Assembly (NCBI RefSeq): GCF_000430785.1
Contig: NZ_AUMR01000038.1
Location: 1 to 64,000 of the forward strand
From: Ectobacillus panaciterrae DSM 19096
GTDB taxonomy: Bacteria; Bacillota; Bacilli; Bacillales; Bacillaceae_G
Direction: 5' to 3'
Length of the DNA: 64,000 nt
Below, one piece after another: positions 18,178 to 29,323 of this stretch. The number at the start of each line of letters is the position of its first letter. Position 1 is the stretch's first letter. The translations under genes were made by a program, and so were the position numbers. The notes under the pieces were generated by a model. It had not been told where the DNA came from, ran no database searches, and was given only the letters and a program-made list of their open reading frames with translations.

Positions 18178-19308
18178 ATGCATCTTTTATTCACAGAAGA
18201 ACAAAACATGATGAGAAAAATGGTTCGTGACTTTGCGGAAAACGAAATTGCGCCATTTGTGCCGCGCATGGAGAAAGGTGAGTTTCCTAGAGAGGTATTG
18301 AAGAAAATGGGTGAGCTCGGCTTGATGGGCATTCCGATTCCGGAAGAGTATGGCGGGGCCGGCATGGATTTCATTTCTTATATTCTTGCAATCAATGAGC
18401 TATCCCGTGTGAGTGCAACGATTGGCGTTATTCTTGCAGTTCATACGTCTGTTTGCACAAATCCGATTCTTTACTTCGGCACGGAAGAGCAGAAGCGCAA
18501 GTATATCCCTAAGCTTGCGGGCGGGGAATATCTCGGCGCATTCGCTCTGACAGAACCGAGCGCGGGTTCTGATGCCGGCAGCTTGAAAACGCGTGCCGTA
18601 AAGGACGGAGATTTCTATAGAGTGAACGGTTCTAAGGTATTCATCACAAACGGCGGCGAAGCGGACACGTATATCGTGTTTGCTACCATGGATCCGACAG
18701 CAGGCACGCGCGGCATCTCTGCTTTTATCGTGGAAAAGGATACGCCAGGTCTCATTGTCGGCAAGGATGAGCACAAGATGGGTCTTTACGGCTCACGCAC
18801 TGTGCAGCTGATTTTTGAAGATATGAAGGTGCCGGCAGAAAATTTGCTTGGCGGTGAAGGGCAAGGCTTTAAGGTCGCAATGGCGAACTTGGATGCCGGC
18901 CGCATCGGAATCGGGGCGCAGGCATTGGGTATCGCTGAGGCGGCGCTGAAGTGCGCGAACGAATATGCAAGAGAGCGTCAGCAATTCGGCAAGCCAATCT
19001 CCACGCAGCAGGGAATCGGTTTTAAGCTGGCGGACATGGCAACGAGCGTGGAAGCAGCGCGTCTTCTCGTATATCGTGCGGCATCTCTTCGCGCACAAGG
19101 TATTTCCTGCAGCAAGGAAGCATCCATGGCGAAGCTGTTTGCTTCCAAAACGGCAGTGGACGTATCCATCGAAGCAATTCAAGTGTATGGCGGGTATGGC
19201 TATACAAAAGATTATCCGGTTGAGCGCTACTTCCGCGACGCGAAGGTATGCGAGATTTACGAAGGAACGAGCGAAATTCAAAGACTTGTAATCAGCAAAC
19301 AGCTTTAA
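18178..19308 (+). CDS. mmgC: Acyl-CoA dehydrogenase (first copy)
   Basis: The 376-residue FAD enzyme has [16 protein letters not shown], the [22 protein letters not shown] segment and the base-bearing C-terminal [18 protein letters not shown]. It introduces the alpha-beta double bond into an acyl-CoA. ATG 18178 ([19 protein letters not shown]) follows GAGGTGAGG; the in-frame extension overlapping the previous gene is not used. It is about two-thirds similar by eye to the next acyl-CoA dehydrogenase, so the two probably differ in chain length or branching preference. Confidence 0.93.
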   Translation: MHLLFTEEQNMMRKMVRDFAENEIAPFVPRMEKGEFPREVLKKMGELGLMGIPIPEEYGGAGMDFISYILAINELSRVSATIGVILAVHTSVCTNPILYFGTEEQKRKYIPKLAGGEYLGAFALTEPSAGSDAGSLKTRAVKDGDFYRVNGSKVFITNGGEADTYIVFATMDPTAGTRGISAFIVEKDTPGLIVGKDEHKMGLYGSRTVQLIFEDMKVPAENLLGGEGQGFKVAMANLDAGRIGIGAQALGIAEAALKCANEYARERQQFGKPISTQQGIGFKLADMATSVEAARLLVYRAASLRAQGISCSKEASMAKLFASKTAVDVSIEAIQVYGGYGYTKDYPVERYFRDAKVCEIYEGTSEIQRLVISKQL

Positions 19309-19311
19309 AAA

Positions 19312-19495
19312 CATATATACAAGTGAATAAAAAACCGTCTATTTATAGTGGGGAGAGATTAAAAGACGTGAAGAAGCGGTCAAACCTTTGTAGCGGTTCA
19401 TGCAAGGGTAAACCAGAGAGAAGAAGTATGCAATACTCCCTTTTGGTTGCACATAGCACATGGAAATGTCGAGATTATAATTCACTCATATATAG
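19312..19495 (+). repeat. Family A MITE-like repeat, copy 2, inside the acyl-CoA dehydrogenase gene pair
   Basis: TATATACAAGTGAATAAAA at the left and TTCACTCATATATAG at the right are near-perfect inverted termini. The central hairpin and the GGTAAACCAGAGAG block are conserved. The right end abuts AGGAGG, the ribosome site of the next gene, so the element lies within the operon mRNA. Confidence 0.9.
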
Positions 19496-19509
19496 AGGAG
19501 GACTCATCC

Positions 19510-20649
19510 ATGCAATTCAAACTATCAGAAGAACATGAAATGATTAGAAAAATGGTTCGCGATTTTGCGAAAAATGAAGTAGCTCCTACAGCTGCAGAGC
19601 GTGACGAAGAAGAACGCTTTGACCGCGAGCTGTTCGATAAAATGGCAGAGCTTGGTTTAACAGGTATTCCATGGCCGGAAGAATACGGCGGCATCGGCAG
19701 CGATTACTTAGCTTATGTAATTGCGGTAGAAGAATTATCACGTGTTTGTGCGTCTACTGGCGTAACATTATCCGCTCATACATCTTTAGCGGGTTGGCCA
19801 ATTTACAAATTCGGTTCTGAAGAGCAAAAGCAAAAGTATCTTCGCCCGATGGCAGAAGGGAAGAAAATCGGTGCGTACGGCTTGACTGAGCCAGGCTCCG
19901 GCTCTGATGCCGGAGGTATGAGAACGACGGCGAAGCGCGACGGCGATCACTACATTTTGAATGGCTCTAAAATTTTTATCACAAACGGCGGTGTAGCGGA
20001 TATTTATGTTGTATTTGCATTAACAGATCTTGAATCTAAACAGCGCGGCACAACTGCATTCATCGTAGAAAGCGATACGCCTGGCTTCTCCGTAGGCAAG
20101 AAGGAAAGCAAGCTCGGTATTCGTTCCTCGCCTACAACAGAGATTATGTTTGAAGATTGCCGCGTTCCTGTCGAGAACCGTCTTGGCGAAGAAGGGCAAG
20201 GCTTCAAAATTGCGATGCAAACATTGGACGGTGGCCGTAACGGTATCGCGGCACAAGCTGTCGGTATTGCACAAGGTGCATTGGATGCGGCCGTCGGGTA
20301 TGCAAAAGAGCGTCAGCAATTCGGCAAGCCGATTTCCGAACAGCAAGGAATCGGCTTTAAGCTGGCAGATATGGCAACGAGCGTAGAAGCAGCGCGTCTT
20401 TTAACCTACCAAGCGGCATGGCTTGAATCCGAAGGTCTTCCTTATGGTAAAGAATCCGCGATGTCTAAACTGTTCGCAGGAGATGCGGCGATGAAGGTAA
20501 CGACAGAAGCGGTGCAAGTATTTGGCGGCTACGGCTACACGAAGGACTATCCGGTAGAACGCTACATGCGCGATGCGAAAATCACGCAAATTTATGAAGG
20601 AACACAGGAAATTCAAAGGCTGGTTATTTCCCGCATGATTGCGAAGTAA
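19510..20649 (+). CDS. acdA: Acyl-CoA dehydrogenase (AcdA-like, second copy)
   Basis: The 379-residue enzyme has [37 protein letters not shown] and [15 protein letters not shown], all expected of short/medium-chain acyl-CoA dehydrogenases. ATG 19510 ([16 protein letters not shown]) follows AGGAGG; the longer in-frame reading runs through the family A element. B. subtilis has acdA between fadF and rpoE, as here. Its TAA uses the first two A residues of a family B repeat. Confidence 0.93.
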   Translation: MQFKLSEEHEMIRKMVRDFAKNEVAPTAAERDEEERFDRELFDKMAELGLTGIPWPEEYGGIGSDYLAYVIAVEELSRVCASTGVTLSAHTSLAGWPIYKFGSEEQKQKYLRPMAEGKKIGAYGLTEPGSGSDAGGMRTTAKRDGDHYILNGSKIFITNGGVADIYVVFALTDLESKQRGTTAFIVESDTPGFSVGKKESKLGIRSSPTTEIMFEDCRVPVENRLGEEGQGFKIAMQTLDGGRNGIAAQAVGIAQGALDAAVGYAKERQQFGKPISEQQGIGFKLADMATSVEAARLLTYQAAWLESEGLPYGKESAMSKLFAGDAAMKVTTEAVQVFGGYGYTKDYPVERYMRDAKITQIYEGTQEIQRLVISRMIAK

Positions 20650-20770
20650 GAAAAGCGGAACCGGCTCGTTCAGGTGCAGAACCAGAGGTTCCTCTCCCTC
20701 AAAGGCGCTTTTTGCCTTTGTGTGGAGAGGGTTCTCTGGTGGCAGCACCTAGCCGGAGTAGCTAGATATG
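20648..20770 (+). repeat. Family B structured repeat, copy 4
   Basis: The unit starts in the acdA stop codon. Paired arms: AGGTGC/GCACCT, CCAGAG/CTCTGG, CTCTCC/GGAGAG. The 3' flank is degenerate (CTAGATATG). Confidence 0.88.
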
Positions 20771-20806
20771 TCATCAAATTTTATATTTCCTTATTATGTA
20801 AATAAC

Positions 20807-20829
20807 GCGCAGGAGCGCCATTCCTGCGC
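20807..20829 (+). promoter_or_regulatory. 8-bp inverted repeat upstream of the TetR gene
   Basis: GCGCAGGA and TCCTGCGC flank a 7-base spacer, 20 bases before the tetR start. It could be the TetR operator or a leader hairpin. Confidence 0.4.
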
Positions 20830-20850
20830 CGGCAAGAGAGGTGAAGAGGG

Positions 20851-21477
20851 ATGGCGAAGCATAATGTCCACGCGTCTGTGAAGAATGAAAAGCTTGTAGC
20901 GATCCGCCGTGAACAAATGATTAAAGGGGCGGTTCAGCTTTTTAAGCAAAAGGGGTTTCACCGGACGACGACGAGGGAAATTGCAAAAGCGGCCGGGTTC
21001 AGCATCGGCACGCTCTATGAATATATCCGTACAAAGGACGATGTTTTGTATCTTGTGTGCGACAGTATCTATGAAAATGTAAAAATGCGGCTTGAGCAAG
21101 CGTTAAGCATGGAGAAGGTAAGCGTGGGAAGCTTGCGTCTTGCGATAGCCAACTACTTTAAGGTTATGGATGAGCTGCAGGAAGAGGTGCTCATCATGTA
21201 TCAAGAGGTAAGCTCTTTGTCAAAGGAGTCTGTTCCATACGTATTGAAGAAGGAGCTTGAAATGGTGGAGCTGTTTGAAGACATCCTGCATCAATGCGTA
21301 GAGAACGAGGAAATCGTATTAACAAGCGAAGAAATAGGGGTTATCGCTCACAATATTTTTGTGCAGGGGCAAATGTGGGGCTTCCGCCGCTGGGTTATGC
21401 AGAAGCTGTATACGCTCGAGGAGTATACGGAGCTGCAGACGAATTATTTGCTGCACGGCATGCATATGAAGAAATAG
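20851..21477 (+). CDS. TetR family transcriptional regulator
   Basis: The 208-residue protein has a TetR helix-turn-helix (MIKGAVQLFKQKGFHRTTTR, EIAKAAGFSIGTLYEYIRTK) and a large helical ligand domain. It sits 12 bases before icmF and after acdA, so it probably controls this acyl-CoA cluster with an acyl-CoA ligand. It is not clearly the B. subtilis FadR (YsiA) orthologue by N-terminal sequence. GAGGTGAAGAGGG precedes ATG 20851. Confidence 0.9.
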   Translation: MAKHNVHASVKNEKLVAIRREQMIKGAVQLFKQKGFHRTTTREIAKAAGFSIGTLYEYIRTKDDVLYLVCDSIYENVKMRLEQALSMEKVSVGSLRLAIANYFKVMDELQEEVLIMYQEVSSLSKESVPYVLKKELEMVELFEDILHQCVENEEIVLTSEEIGVIAHNIFVQGQMWGFRRWVMQKLYTLEEYTELQTNYLLHGMHMKK

Positions 21478-21489
21478 GGGGATGGAGAG

Positions 21490-24400
21490 ATGGCAGTGAT
21501 TGATGTATATCGTCCAAAGCATAAGGTGCGTTTTGTGACAGCTTCCAGCTTATTCGACGGTCATGATGCTTCTATTAATATCATGAGACGAATTTTGCAG
21601 GCAAGCGGCGCAGAGGTTATTCACCTCGGGCATAACCGTTCCGTGGAAGAAATCGTAAATGCAGCAATTCAAGAGGATGTGCAAGGGATTGCGATATCCT
21701 CCTACCAAGGCGGTCACGTAGAGTACTTTAAATATATGTGCGATTTATTAAAAGAAAAAGGTGCTGATCATATCCGCATTTACGGCGGCGGGGGCGGCGT
21801 TATCATTCCTCGTGAAATCGATGAGCTGCATGAATACGGCATTGCGAAAGTCTTCTCTCCGGAAGACGGGCGCCGTTTGGGGTTGCAGGGCATGATTAAT
21901 GAAATGCTGAAGGAATGCGATTTCCCGACGGCAGGAGACTTAACGAAGGAGCTTGAAAAAACAGAGCAGCTCGATACAAACACAATCGCAAAGCTGATTA
22001 CGCTTGCGGAGCAAAGTATCGGCAAAGGAAACGAGATTTTTAAGTCTCTTTCTGATCGCGTAAAGGAAGTTGCGCTGGTTCTTGGCATTACGGGAACAGG
22101 CGGCGCCGGAAAAAGCTCTTTAACAGATGAGATTATTCGCCGTTTCTTGCATGAATTCAAAGAAATGAAAATTGCGGTCATTTCCATCGATCCGACAAAG
22201 CAAAAAACGGGGGGCGCATTGCTTGGAGACCGCATCCGCATGAACGCAATTAATTCTCCGCGCGTGTACATGCGAAGCCTGGCGACGCGTGAATCACGCT
22301 CCGAGCTGTCTCTTGCGATTCAAGATGCAATTACAGTTGTAAAAGCGGCAGGCTTTGACTTAATTATCGTGGAAACGAGCGGAATCGGGCAAGGTGATGC
22401 CGGCATTACAGAGTACAGCGACATGAGTATGTATGTCATGACGAGCGAATTCGGTGCGCCGACACAGCTTGAAAAGATTGATATGATTGATTACGCTGAC
22501 CTGATCGTCATCAATAAGTTTGAGCGCAAAGGCTCTGAAGATGCGCTTCGCCAAGTGCAAAAGCAATATCAGCGCAGTCATATGCTATTTGAGCTGCCGC
22601 TTGAAGAAATGCCTGTATACGGCACAATTGCAAGCCAGTTCAATGATGCCGGCACAAACACTGTGTTCTTGAAATTAGTAGAATTAATGAATCAAAAGGC
22701 ACAAAAGAACCTGGAGCCGCAAACGATTAAGGCAGGGAAAGTCGAGAAGCAGCATGTAATCATCCCGAATGACCGTCGCTATTATTTGCGTGAAATCTCC
22801 GATGCGGTACGCAGCTATCACAAAAGTACAGAGCAGCAAGCAAAAACAGCAGAGCGTCTTTTCCAAATTGAAGGTGCAGTAGAAGCAATCAAAGAGCAAG
22901 GAGCGGATTTACAGGCTATCGAAACGTTAGAATCAGTTAAACGCAGCTACGGAAATGTCCTGTCTCCGCAAGCGAAGCTGATTCTTGATACGTGGGATAC
23001 AGTAAAAGAACAATATGCTGCCGATGAGTTTGTCACAAAGATTCGTGACAAGGAGATCCGCACACAGCTGAAAACAAAAACGCTGTCCGGTACGGAAATT
23101 CCGAAGGTTATGCTTCCAAAGTACAGCAACTACGGCGAAATTCTGCGCTGGGTGCGCAAAGAAAACGTACCTGGACAATTCCCGTATACTGCCGGCGTAT
23201 TCCCGTTCAAGCGTTCCGACGAAGATCCGAAGCGCCAGTTTGCAGGAGAAGGAACACCGGAGCGCACGAACCGCCGCTTCCATTACCTATGTAAAGATGA
23301 TCATGCGAAGCGCTTAAGCACAGCGTTCGACTCCGTAACTTTATACGGGGAAGATCCGTCCTACCGCCCGGACATTTTCGGAAAAATCGGCGAGAGCGGC
23401 GTAAACGTATGTACGCTCGATGACATGAAAAAGCTGTACGGCGGCTTTGACCTATGTTCTCCTTCTACATCCGTATCCATGACAATTAACGGTCCGGCAC
23501 CAATCATCCTGGCGATGTTCATGAACACGGCAATTGCGCAGCAGGTTGAAAAGACTGAAAAAGAGCTAGGTCGTACGCTGACAGCAGAAGAATATGAGCA
23601 AGTAACAGCGAAAACATTACAAACAGTACGCGGAACAGTACAGGCGGATATTTTAAAAGAAGATCAAGGACAAAACACGTGCATCTTCTCTACGGAATTT
23701 GCGTTGCGTTTAATGGGTGATATTCAGGCGTACTTTATCCAAAGTAAAGTAAGAAATTATTATTCTGTATCCATTTCCGGCTATCACATTGCCGAAGCGG
23801 GAGCGAATCCGATTTCTCAGCTTGCTTTCACGCTTGCGAACGGATTTACGTATGTAGAGTACTACTTGAGCCGCGGCATGAACATCGATGATTTTGCACC
23901 GAACCTATCCTTCTTCTTCAGCAACGGCTTGGATGCGGAGTACTCCGTAATCGGACGCGTAGCAAGACGCATTTGGTCTATTGTGATGAAGGAAAAGTAC
24001 GGAGCGAATGATCGCAGCCAAAAGCTGAAGTACCACGTGCAAACATCCGGACGCTCCTTGCATGCGCAGGAAATCGCATTCAATGATATTCGTACAACAC
24101 TGCAAGCGCTTATGGCTCTTCATGATAACTGTAACTCTCTTCATACGAACGCTTATGATGAGGCAATTACAACACCGACTGAGGAATCCGTACGCCGTGC
24201 CATGGCAATTCAGTTGATTATTACAAAAGAGCATGGCTTAACGAAGAATGAAAATCCGCTGCAAGGTTCCTTCATTATTGAGGAATTAACAGATCTTGTA
24301 GAAGAAATGGTATTACAGGAGTTCGATCGCATGAATGATCGCGGCGGTGTGCTTGGTGCGATGGAAACACAATACCAGCGCGGAAAAATTCAAGATGAAT

Positions 24401-24735
24401 CCATGCATTATGAAATGCAAAAGCATACAGGCGAGCTGCCGATTATCGGAGTAAACACATATTTAAACCCGAACCCGGCATCCGAGGAAGAGGTCAACAA
24501 TATGGAAATCGCCCGTGCTTCCTACGAAGAGAAAGAAACGCAGATTATTAATTTACAAGCATTCCAGGATGCGCATAAAGGTAAGACAGAAGAGGCACTG
24601 AAGCGCCTCCAGCAGACTGCCATTTCTGGCGGAAATATCTTTGCGGAGCTTATGGAAACGGTCAAAGCAGCGAGTCTCGGCCAAATTACAAGAGCATTAT
24701 ACGAAGTAGGCGGCCAGTATCGCCGCAACATGTAG
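21490..24735 (+). CDS. icmF: Fused isobutyryl-CoA mutase IcmF
   Basis: The 1081-residue protein fuses a B12-binding domain (DGHDAS with the cobalt-ligand His25; GGGGGVIIP near 99), a MeaB-type G-protein chaperone (Walker [13 protein letters not shown] at 199-210, NKFERKG) and the mutase barrel ([38 protein letters not shown]). It interconverts isobutyryl-CoA and n-butyryl-CoA, linking valine-type branched chains to the beta-oxidation genes upstream. [12 protein letters not shown] favours IcmF over methylmalonyl-CoA mutase, which usually carries SISGYHMQEAG. Starts 12 bases after tetR. Confidence 0.93.
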   Translation: MAVIDVYRPKHKVRFVTASSLFDGHDASINIMRRILQASGAEVIHLGHNRSVEEIVNAAIQEDVQGIAISSYQGGHVEYFKYMCDLLKEKGADHIRIYGGGGGVIIPREIDELHEYGIAKVFSPEDGRRLGLQGMINEMLKECDFPTAGDLTKELEKTEQLDTNTIAKLITLAEQSIGKGNEIFKSLSDRVKEVALVLGITGTGGAGKSSLTDEIIRRFLHEFKEMKIAVISIDPTKQKTGGALLGDRIRMNAINSPRVYMRSLATRESRSELSLAIQDAITVVKAAGFDLIIVETSGIGQGDAGITEYSDMSMYVMTSEFGAPTQLEKIDMIDYADLIVINKFERKGSEDALRQVQKQYQRSHMLFELPLEEMPVYGTIASQFNDAGTNTVFLKLVELMNQKAQKNLEPQTIKAGKVEKQHVIIPNDRRYYLREISDAVRSYHKSTEQQAKTAERLFQIEGAVEAIKEQGADLQAIETLESVKRSYGNVLSPQAKLILDTWDTVKEQYAADEFVTKIRDKEIRTQLKTKTLSGTEIPKVMLPKYSNYGEILRWVRKENVPGQFPYTAGVFPFKRSDEDPKRQFAGEGTPERTNRRFHYLCKDDHAKRLSTAFDSVTLYGEDPSYRPDIFGKIGESGVNVCTLDDMKKLYGGFDLCSPSTSVSMTINGPAPIILAMFMNTAIAQQVEKTEKELGRTLTAEEYEQVTAKTLQTVRGTVQADILKEDQGQNTCIFSTEFALRLMGDIQAYFIQSKVRNYYSVSISGYHIAEAGANPISQLAFTLANGFTYVEYYLSRGMNIDDFAPNLSFFFSNGLDAEYSVIGRVARRIWSIVMKEKYGANDRSQKLKYHVQTSGRSLHAQEIAFNDIRTTLQALMALHDNCNSLHTNAYDEAITTPTEESVRRAMAIQLIITKEHGLTKNENPLQGSFIIEELTDLVEEMVLQEFDRMNDRGGVLGAMETQYQRGKIQDESMHYEMQKHTGELPIIGVNTYLNPNPASEEEVNNMEIARASYEEKETQIINLQAFQDAHKGKTEEALKRLQQTAISGGNIFAELMETVKAASLGQITRALYEVGGQYRRNM

Positions 24736-24757
24736 GGAAGTCATATTTGATTAACTG

Positions 24758-24797
24758 CGCCCTAACACATGACTCCCGTGTGTTAGGGCGTTTTATT
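24758..24797 (+). terminator. Terminator after icmF
   Basis: CGCCCTAACACA (24758-24769) pairs with TGTGTTAGGGCG (24779-24790), followed by TTTTATTCTT. It closes the fatty-acid cluster. Confidence 0.9.
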
Positions 24798-25119
24798 CTT
24801 ACATATTGTGTTTCTGGGGATGTTAATAACAAATGTTTGTGCTAAAATTAATTTTGTGGAAATAGATGGAAGTGGGGGCGTGTGGTTAAGAAAATGAAGT
24901 AAAATTCATACGTCAGCACGGGCTTGTCATTGGGGTTTTTTCCAAATAAGAAACAAGAGATACAAATTCCTCAAACCTTTCACTTTAGTGGATAGTTCAA
25001 TTCCCCCTTTTTTTGTAGCATAATTCATGATGAATTGTTTATAATGAATAGTATGTATTTTTTTGTACAGGCCTTATAATAATAGAGGATTATTTTGAGA
25101 GAAAGGAAGTGCCTCGCCC
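24798..25119 (+). promoter_or_regulatory. rpoE upstream region with palindrome and -10-like boxes
   Basis: This 320-base gap has no credible gene. It contains the odd palindrome AATTCATGATGAATT (25022-25036) directly before TATAAT (25040-25045), and another TATAAT at 25075-25080, about 40 bases before rpoE. Convincing -35 boxes were not found. The palindrome next to the first TATAAT could be an operator. Confidence 0.4.
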
Positions 25120-25653
25120 GTGAATTTAGAGCAATATTCACCAGAAGAGTTAAAAGAAATGTCCATGATCGAGCTTGCTTACTCCATTATGGAAGGGAAA
25201 AGGCAAGCAATCGCGTTTGCGGAACTTGTACAGGAAATCTCCGGAACGCTTAGCTTATCCCAAGACGAGGTAGCGACAAGACTGGCTCAATTTTATACAG
25301 ATCTGAACATCGACGGGCGCTTCATTAGTATTGGGGAAAATCGTTGGGGACTGCGCAGCTGGTATCCGTACGAACAAATTGATGAGGAAATACTGCCTCA
25401 AGCAAAACCTAAGAAGAAGCGCAAACAGGATGAAGAAGAATTTGATGAGTTCGTAGCGGAAGATGAAGAATACGATGAGTTAGATGAAGATGTAGATGTA
25501 GATGAATTAGATGAAGATGAGTTAGATGAAGAAGAGTTGGAAGACGACGAGCTTCTGGATGAAGAAGAGTTGGAAGAGCTAGACGATGACGAGGATTTCG
25601 TGGACGAAGATGAAGCGGAATACGATGAAGTCGAAGAAGAGGATGAACTATAA
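25120..25653 (+). CDS. rpoE: RNA polymerase delta subunit
   Basis: The 177-residue protein has a folded N-terminal domain ([34 protein letters not shown]), a basic patch KPKKKRKQ and a very acidic Asp/Glu C-terminal tail of about 85 residues, the layout of Bacillus RpoE. It increases transcription specificity and RNA polymerase recycling. GTG 25120 is the start, with AAAGGAAG upstream. The repetitive GAT/GAA coding of the tail explains an opposite-strand open frame, which is not a gene. Confidence 0.96.
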   Translation: MNLEQYSPEELKEMSMIELAYSIMEGKRQAIAFAELVQEISGTLSLSQDEVATRLAQFYTDLNIDGRFISIGENRWGLRSWYPYEQIDEEILPQAKPKKKRKQDEEEFDEFVAEDEEYDELDEDVDVDELDEDELDEEELEDDELLDEEELEELDDDEDFVDEDEAEYDEVEEEDEL

Positions 25654-25656
25654 GCC

Positions 25657-25698
25657 TTGACTTTTCTATAGAGTCTATGTAGAATCATTTTTGGGCTC
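25657..25698 (+). promoter_or_regulatory. SigA promoter of pyrG and GGGCTC initially transcribed region
   Basis: TTGACT (25657-25662), 17-base spacer, TAGAAT (25680-25685); transcription likely begins at GGGCTC (25693). In B. subtilis pyrG starts with GGGCUC, and low CTP makes polymerase add extra G residues. The promoter begins 4 bases after the rpoE stop. Confidence 0.88.
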
Positions 25699-25735
25699 TT
25701 TAAAAAAGGATAACAATTACGTTTTATATAAAAAG

Positions 25736-25780
25736 AAAATAGCTCCCTATCATAGTTTAGGGGGCTATTTTCTTTTTTTG
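25736..25780 (+). terminator. pyrG leader attenuator
   Basis: AAAATAGCTCCCTA (25736-25749) pairs with TAGGGGGCTATTTT (25758-25771), then a T-run. The left arm holds GCTCCCT, complementary to a G-extended GGGGGCUC 5' end. This is the B. subtilis pyrG mechanism: extra 5' G residues made at low CTP pair with the terminator arm and prevent termination. Confidence 0.88.
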
Positions 25781-25832
25781 TTTAGAAATGCAAAAAAGTC
25801 TAACAATAAAACATATGGGCTGCTCCTTACAT

Positions 25833-25876
25833 ACGTTGCAAACAGCAACGTTTTATATAGGCTCTTAGCGTCCGTT
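25833..25876 (+). promoter_or_regulatory. Second hairpin and GCTCTTAGCGTCCGTT motif in the pyrG leader
   Basis: ACGTTGC and GCAACGT (25833-25851) form a hairpin followed by TTTTATATAG. The next 16 bases (25861-25876) are GCTCTTAGCGTCCGTT, which recurs as an inverted repeat inside a family B copy at 35.04-35.10 kb. It may be a remnant of a third repeat family. Confidence 0.45.
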
Positions 25877-25889
25877 CGAGCTTCTCTAG

Positions 25890-27551
<1,662 letters not shown>

Positions 27552-27553
27552 TT

Positions 27554-27716
27554 AAGAAAAGCGAAGCCGGCTCGTTCAGCTCCGGAAGGCAGAGGTTCTT
27601 CCCTCATAAAGGCGCTTTTTGCCTTAATGGGGGAAGGTTCTCTGACAGGAAGAGCTAGCCGGCGGAGCTAGACAACAAGAAAAGCGAAGCCGGCTCGTTC
27701 AGGCGCAGCTAGACAA
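27554..27716 (+). repeat. Family B structured repeat, copy 5 plus partial unit
   Basis: Begins 2 bases after the pyrG stop. Paired arms: AGCTCC/GGAAGAGCT-type pairing (AGCTC with GAGCT), CAGAG/CTCTG, CTTCCC/GGGGAAG. A truncated second unit (AAGAAAAGCGAAGCCGG to GCAGCTAGACAAACC) follows, missing its core. Confidence 0.88.
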
Positions 27717-27745
27717 ACCTAAATTTTATCATTTCGTACCTTTTG

Positions 27746-27780
27746 AAAAAGCAGCTCTTATATAAAAGAGCTGCTTTTTG
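27746..27780 (+). terminator. pyrG terminator
   Basis: AAAAAGCAGCTCTT and AAGAGCTGCTTTTT form a 14-base stem with a 6-base loop and T-tail. Confidence 0.92.
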
Positions 27781-27784
27781 TTTA

Positions 27785-27993
27785 CGATAAAAATTATAAA
27801 ATTTCGCGGCAATACTTTCCTTTGTTTACAAGCCATGCTGCTCGTAGTATACGATAAACAAACGAATCAACCTGTATGCTTCTTCTTTCTGGTTTACCCT
27901 TGCATGAACCGCTACAAAGGTTTGACCGCTTCTGCACGTCGCCGGATGCTCTCTCCCCACTATAAAAGACGGTTTTTTATTCACTTGTATATA
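27785..27993 (-). repeat. Family A MITE-like repeat, copy 3 (one end diverged)
   Basis: In reverse orientation, the conserved half (GGTTTACCCTTGCATGAACC, CTATAAAAGACGG, TTATTCACTTGTATA) is intact, while the other end (27785-27840) is strongly diverged. It lies between the convergent pyrG and ywjG genes. Confidence 0.75.
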
Positions 27994-28001
27994 AAACAAT
28001 T

Positions 28002-28036
28002 GAGCACGGGTTTCTCTCCCGTGCTCAGCGTTTTTT
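28002..28036. terminator. Bidirectional terminator between pyrG and ywjG
   Basis: GAGCACGGG (28002-28010) pairs with CCCGTGCTC (28018-28026). T-rich sequence flanks it on both strands, so it can serve ywjG on the minus strand. Confidence 0.85.
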
Positions 28037-28556
28037 AATATTCAGCTAGAATTTCCTGAGCGGTAAACTTCAGCCCATAATAGGCAAACAAAGCGGTCAT
28101 GCCGCTCGGAAAGCCGTAGCGTGTGCCGTCTTCATCCGGAATTAAAGCTTTTAGGAGCTTTGTATCAATATGAGCATCTGTAAATTGCTCTAAGGATTCT
28201 TCTCCTTCTTTTACGGCCGAAATGCCGACCACCGCATGTCCTTGTGTCTGCAATTCCTTCGCAAGCAGGATCGCTTCTTCGTCTGTGGAAAAGCGGCTGA
28301 TGAGGATGACCCGGTCAGCCGGTGTTACTTCTTCTATGGCTTCTCGCTTCAACTGCTTCGCTCTCTGCAATGGCTCTGCGCCGTATAACGCTTCAAGCAC
28401 AACGCCCTGCATCTCCTTCACGCCGTACATATAAATATGGCCGTCTCCTACAAGCGCCTGCGCGAGAAGACGGGCGCTGTCCTCTATGTTCATTTCTTCT
28501 TGTTCTGCGATGCGCTTGAAATAGCCGCTCAGCTGTGTGGAAAAAATTTTCAGCAC
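28035..28556 (-). CDS. ywjG: DUF2529 family protein (YwjG)
   Basis: The 173-residue protein matches Bacillus YwjG (MLKIFSTQLSGYFKRI; IDTKLLKALIPDEDGTRYGF; MTALFAYYGLKFTAQEILAEY). The fold looks SIS-like (MYGVKEMQGVVLEALYGAE, VILISRFSTDEEAI), suggesting sugar-phosphate binding, but no reaction is known. GTG 28556 is the start, with GGGAG about 8 bases upstream. It is conserved between pyrG and spo0F in Bacillus. Confidence 0.88.
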   Translation of the reverse strand: MLKIFSTQLSGYFKRIAEQEEMNIEDSARLLAQALVGDGHIYMYGVKEMQGVVLEALYGAEPLQRAKQLKREAIEEVTPADRVILISRFSTDEEAILLAKELQTQGHAVVGISAVKEGEESLEQFTDAHIDTKLLKALIPDEDGTRYGFPSGMTALFAYYGLKFTAQEILAEY

Positions 28557-28663
28557 GTTCGTTGCTCCCTTCCATACGTCTCGTAATATTATATAAGATT
28601 TTACTTAAAATCTAAAATCAGAAGGTAGCGCATAAAAATAAGAAGATATACAATAAGGAAGAA

Positions 28664-28693
28664 GCAGGAAAACATTTGTAATGCATAGAAGTA
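28664..28693 (+). promoter_or_regulatory. Probable SigH promoter of spo0F
   Basis: GCAGGAAAA (28664-28672), a 12-base spacer and ATAGAAGTA (28685-28693) match the SigH consensus RNAGGAWWW / RNNGAATWW with one mismatch. B. subtilis spo0F is known to use SigH. No clear Spo0A box was found nearby upstream. Confidence 0.65.
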
Positions 28694-28751
28694 GTTTTGA
28701 GGAAAAATATTAGGGAAAATTACATTTTATTGATAGAAAGGCTGGGGGAGA

Positions 28752-29120
28752 ATGGACGAGAAGATTTTGATCGTAGATGATCAGTACGGCATTCGTATCT
28801 TACTAAATGAAGTATTTCAAAAAGAGGGCTATCGGACATTTCAAGCGGCAAACGGTTTTCAAGCAATTGATATCGTGCTGAAGGACAAGCCTGATCTCGT
28901 CATTTTGGATATGAAAATCCCGGGAATGGACGGCATTGAGATTTTAAAACGCATTAAAGAAATTGACCAAGATATTAAAGTCATTTTAATGACAGCATAC
29001 GGTGAGCTTGATATGATTCAAGAAGCAAAAGACCTTGGAGCGATTATGCATTTTGCCAAACCGTTTGATATCGACGAAATGCGAACAATAGTGCGCCAAG
29101 AGATCGCTGTAAACGCCTAG
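28752..29120 (+). CDS. spo0F: Sporulation phosphorelay response regulator Spo0F
   Basis: The 122-residue single receiver domain has the acidic pair (VDDQYGI), the phosphorylated Asp in [17 protein letters not shown], the Thr of LMTAYGE and the Lys of MHFAKPFD. It relays phosphate from sporulation kinases to Spo0B. GGGGGAG lies just before ATG 28752. Length and position between ywjG and fbaA are as in B. subtilis. Confidence 0.98.
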   Translation: MDEKILIVDDQYGIRILLNEVFQKEGYRTFQAANGFQAIDIVLKDKPDLVILDMKIPGMDGIEILKRIKEIDQDIKVILMTAYGELDMIQEAKDLGAIMHFAKPFDIDEMRTIVRQEIAVNA

Positions 29121-29147
29121 CGTAAAAATTTTACAAAAAATATTTAG

Positions 29148-29161
29148 AGAAAGCGTTTCCA
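29148..29161 (+). promoter_or_regulatory. CcpA cre-like site before fbaA
   Basis: AGAAAGCGTTTCCA matches the cre consensus TGWAAGCGTTWNCW at 13 of 14 positions. It lies about 160 bases upstream of fbaA and 28 bases after spo0F. A weak promoter TTGAGT-17-TATCCT (29187-29215) lies downstream of it, where bound CcpA could affect fbaA. Confidence 0.55.
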
Positions 29162-29323
29162 TAAGGGTTGCGGCAGGTGAATTCAGTTGAGTTTTCTAAG
29201 ACAAGTTGGTATCCTATGGAGTGTAGAAGAAAGTCCGGTACGATTCGACACATAATTTTTTGTATTTAGTTGAAACTATACGGGAATTTATCGGATGCAA
29301 AAAATGTTTTAGGAGGATTCACT

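Noticed and set aside
25398-25688. 96-codon Ser-rich minus-strand ORF
   Set aside because: It is the antisense of the Asp/Glu codon-rich tail of rpoE; the composition is an artefact.
29244-29250. Spo0A box TTCGACA upstream of fbaA
   Set aside because: A 7-base match is expected several times by chance in 64 kb, and it lies downstream of spo0F rather than at its promoter.
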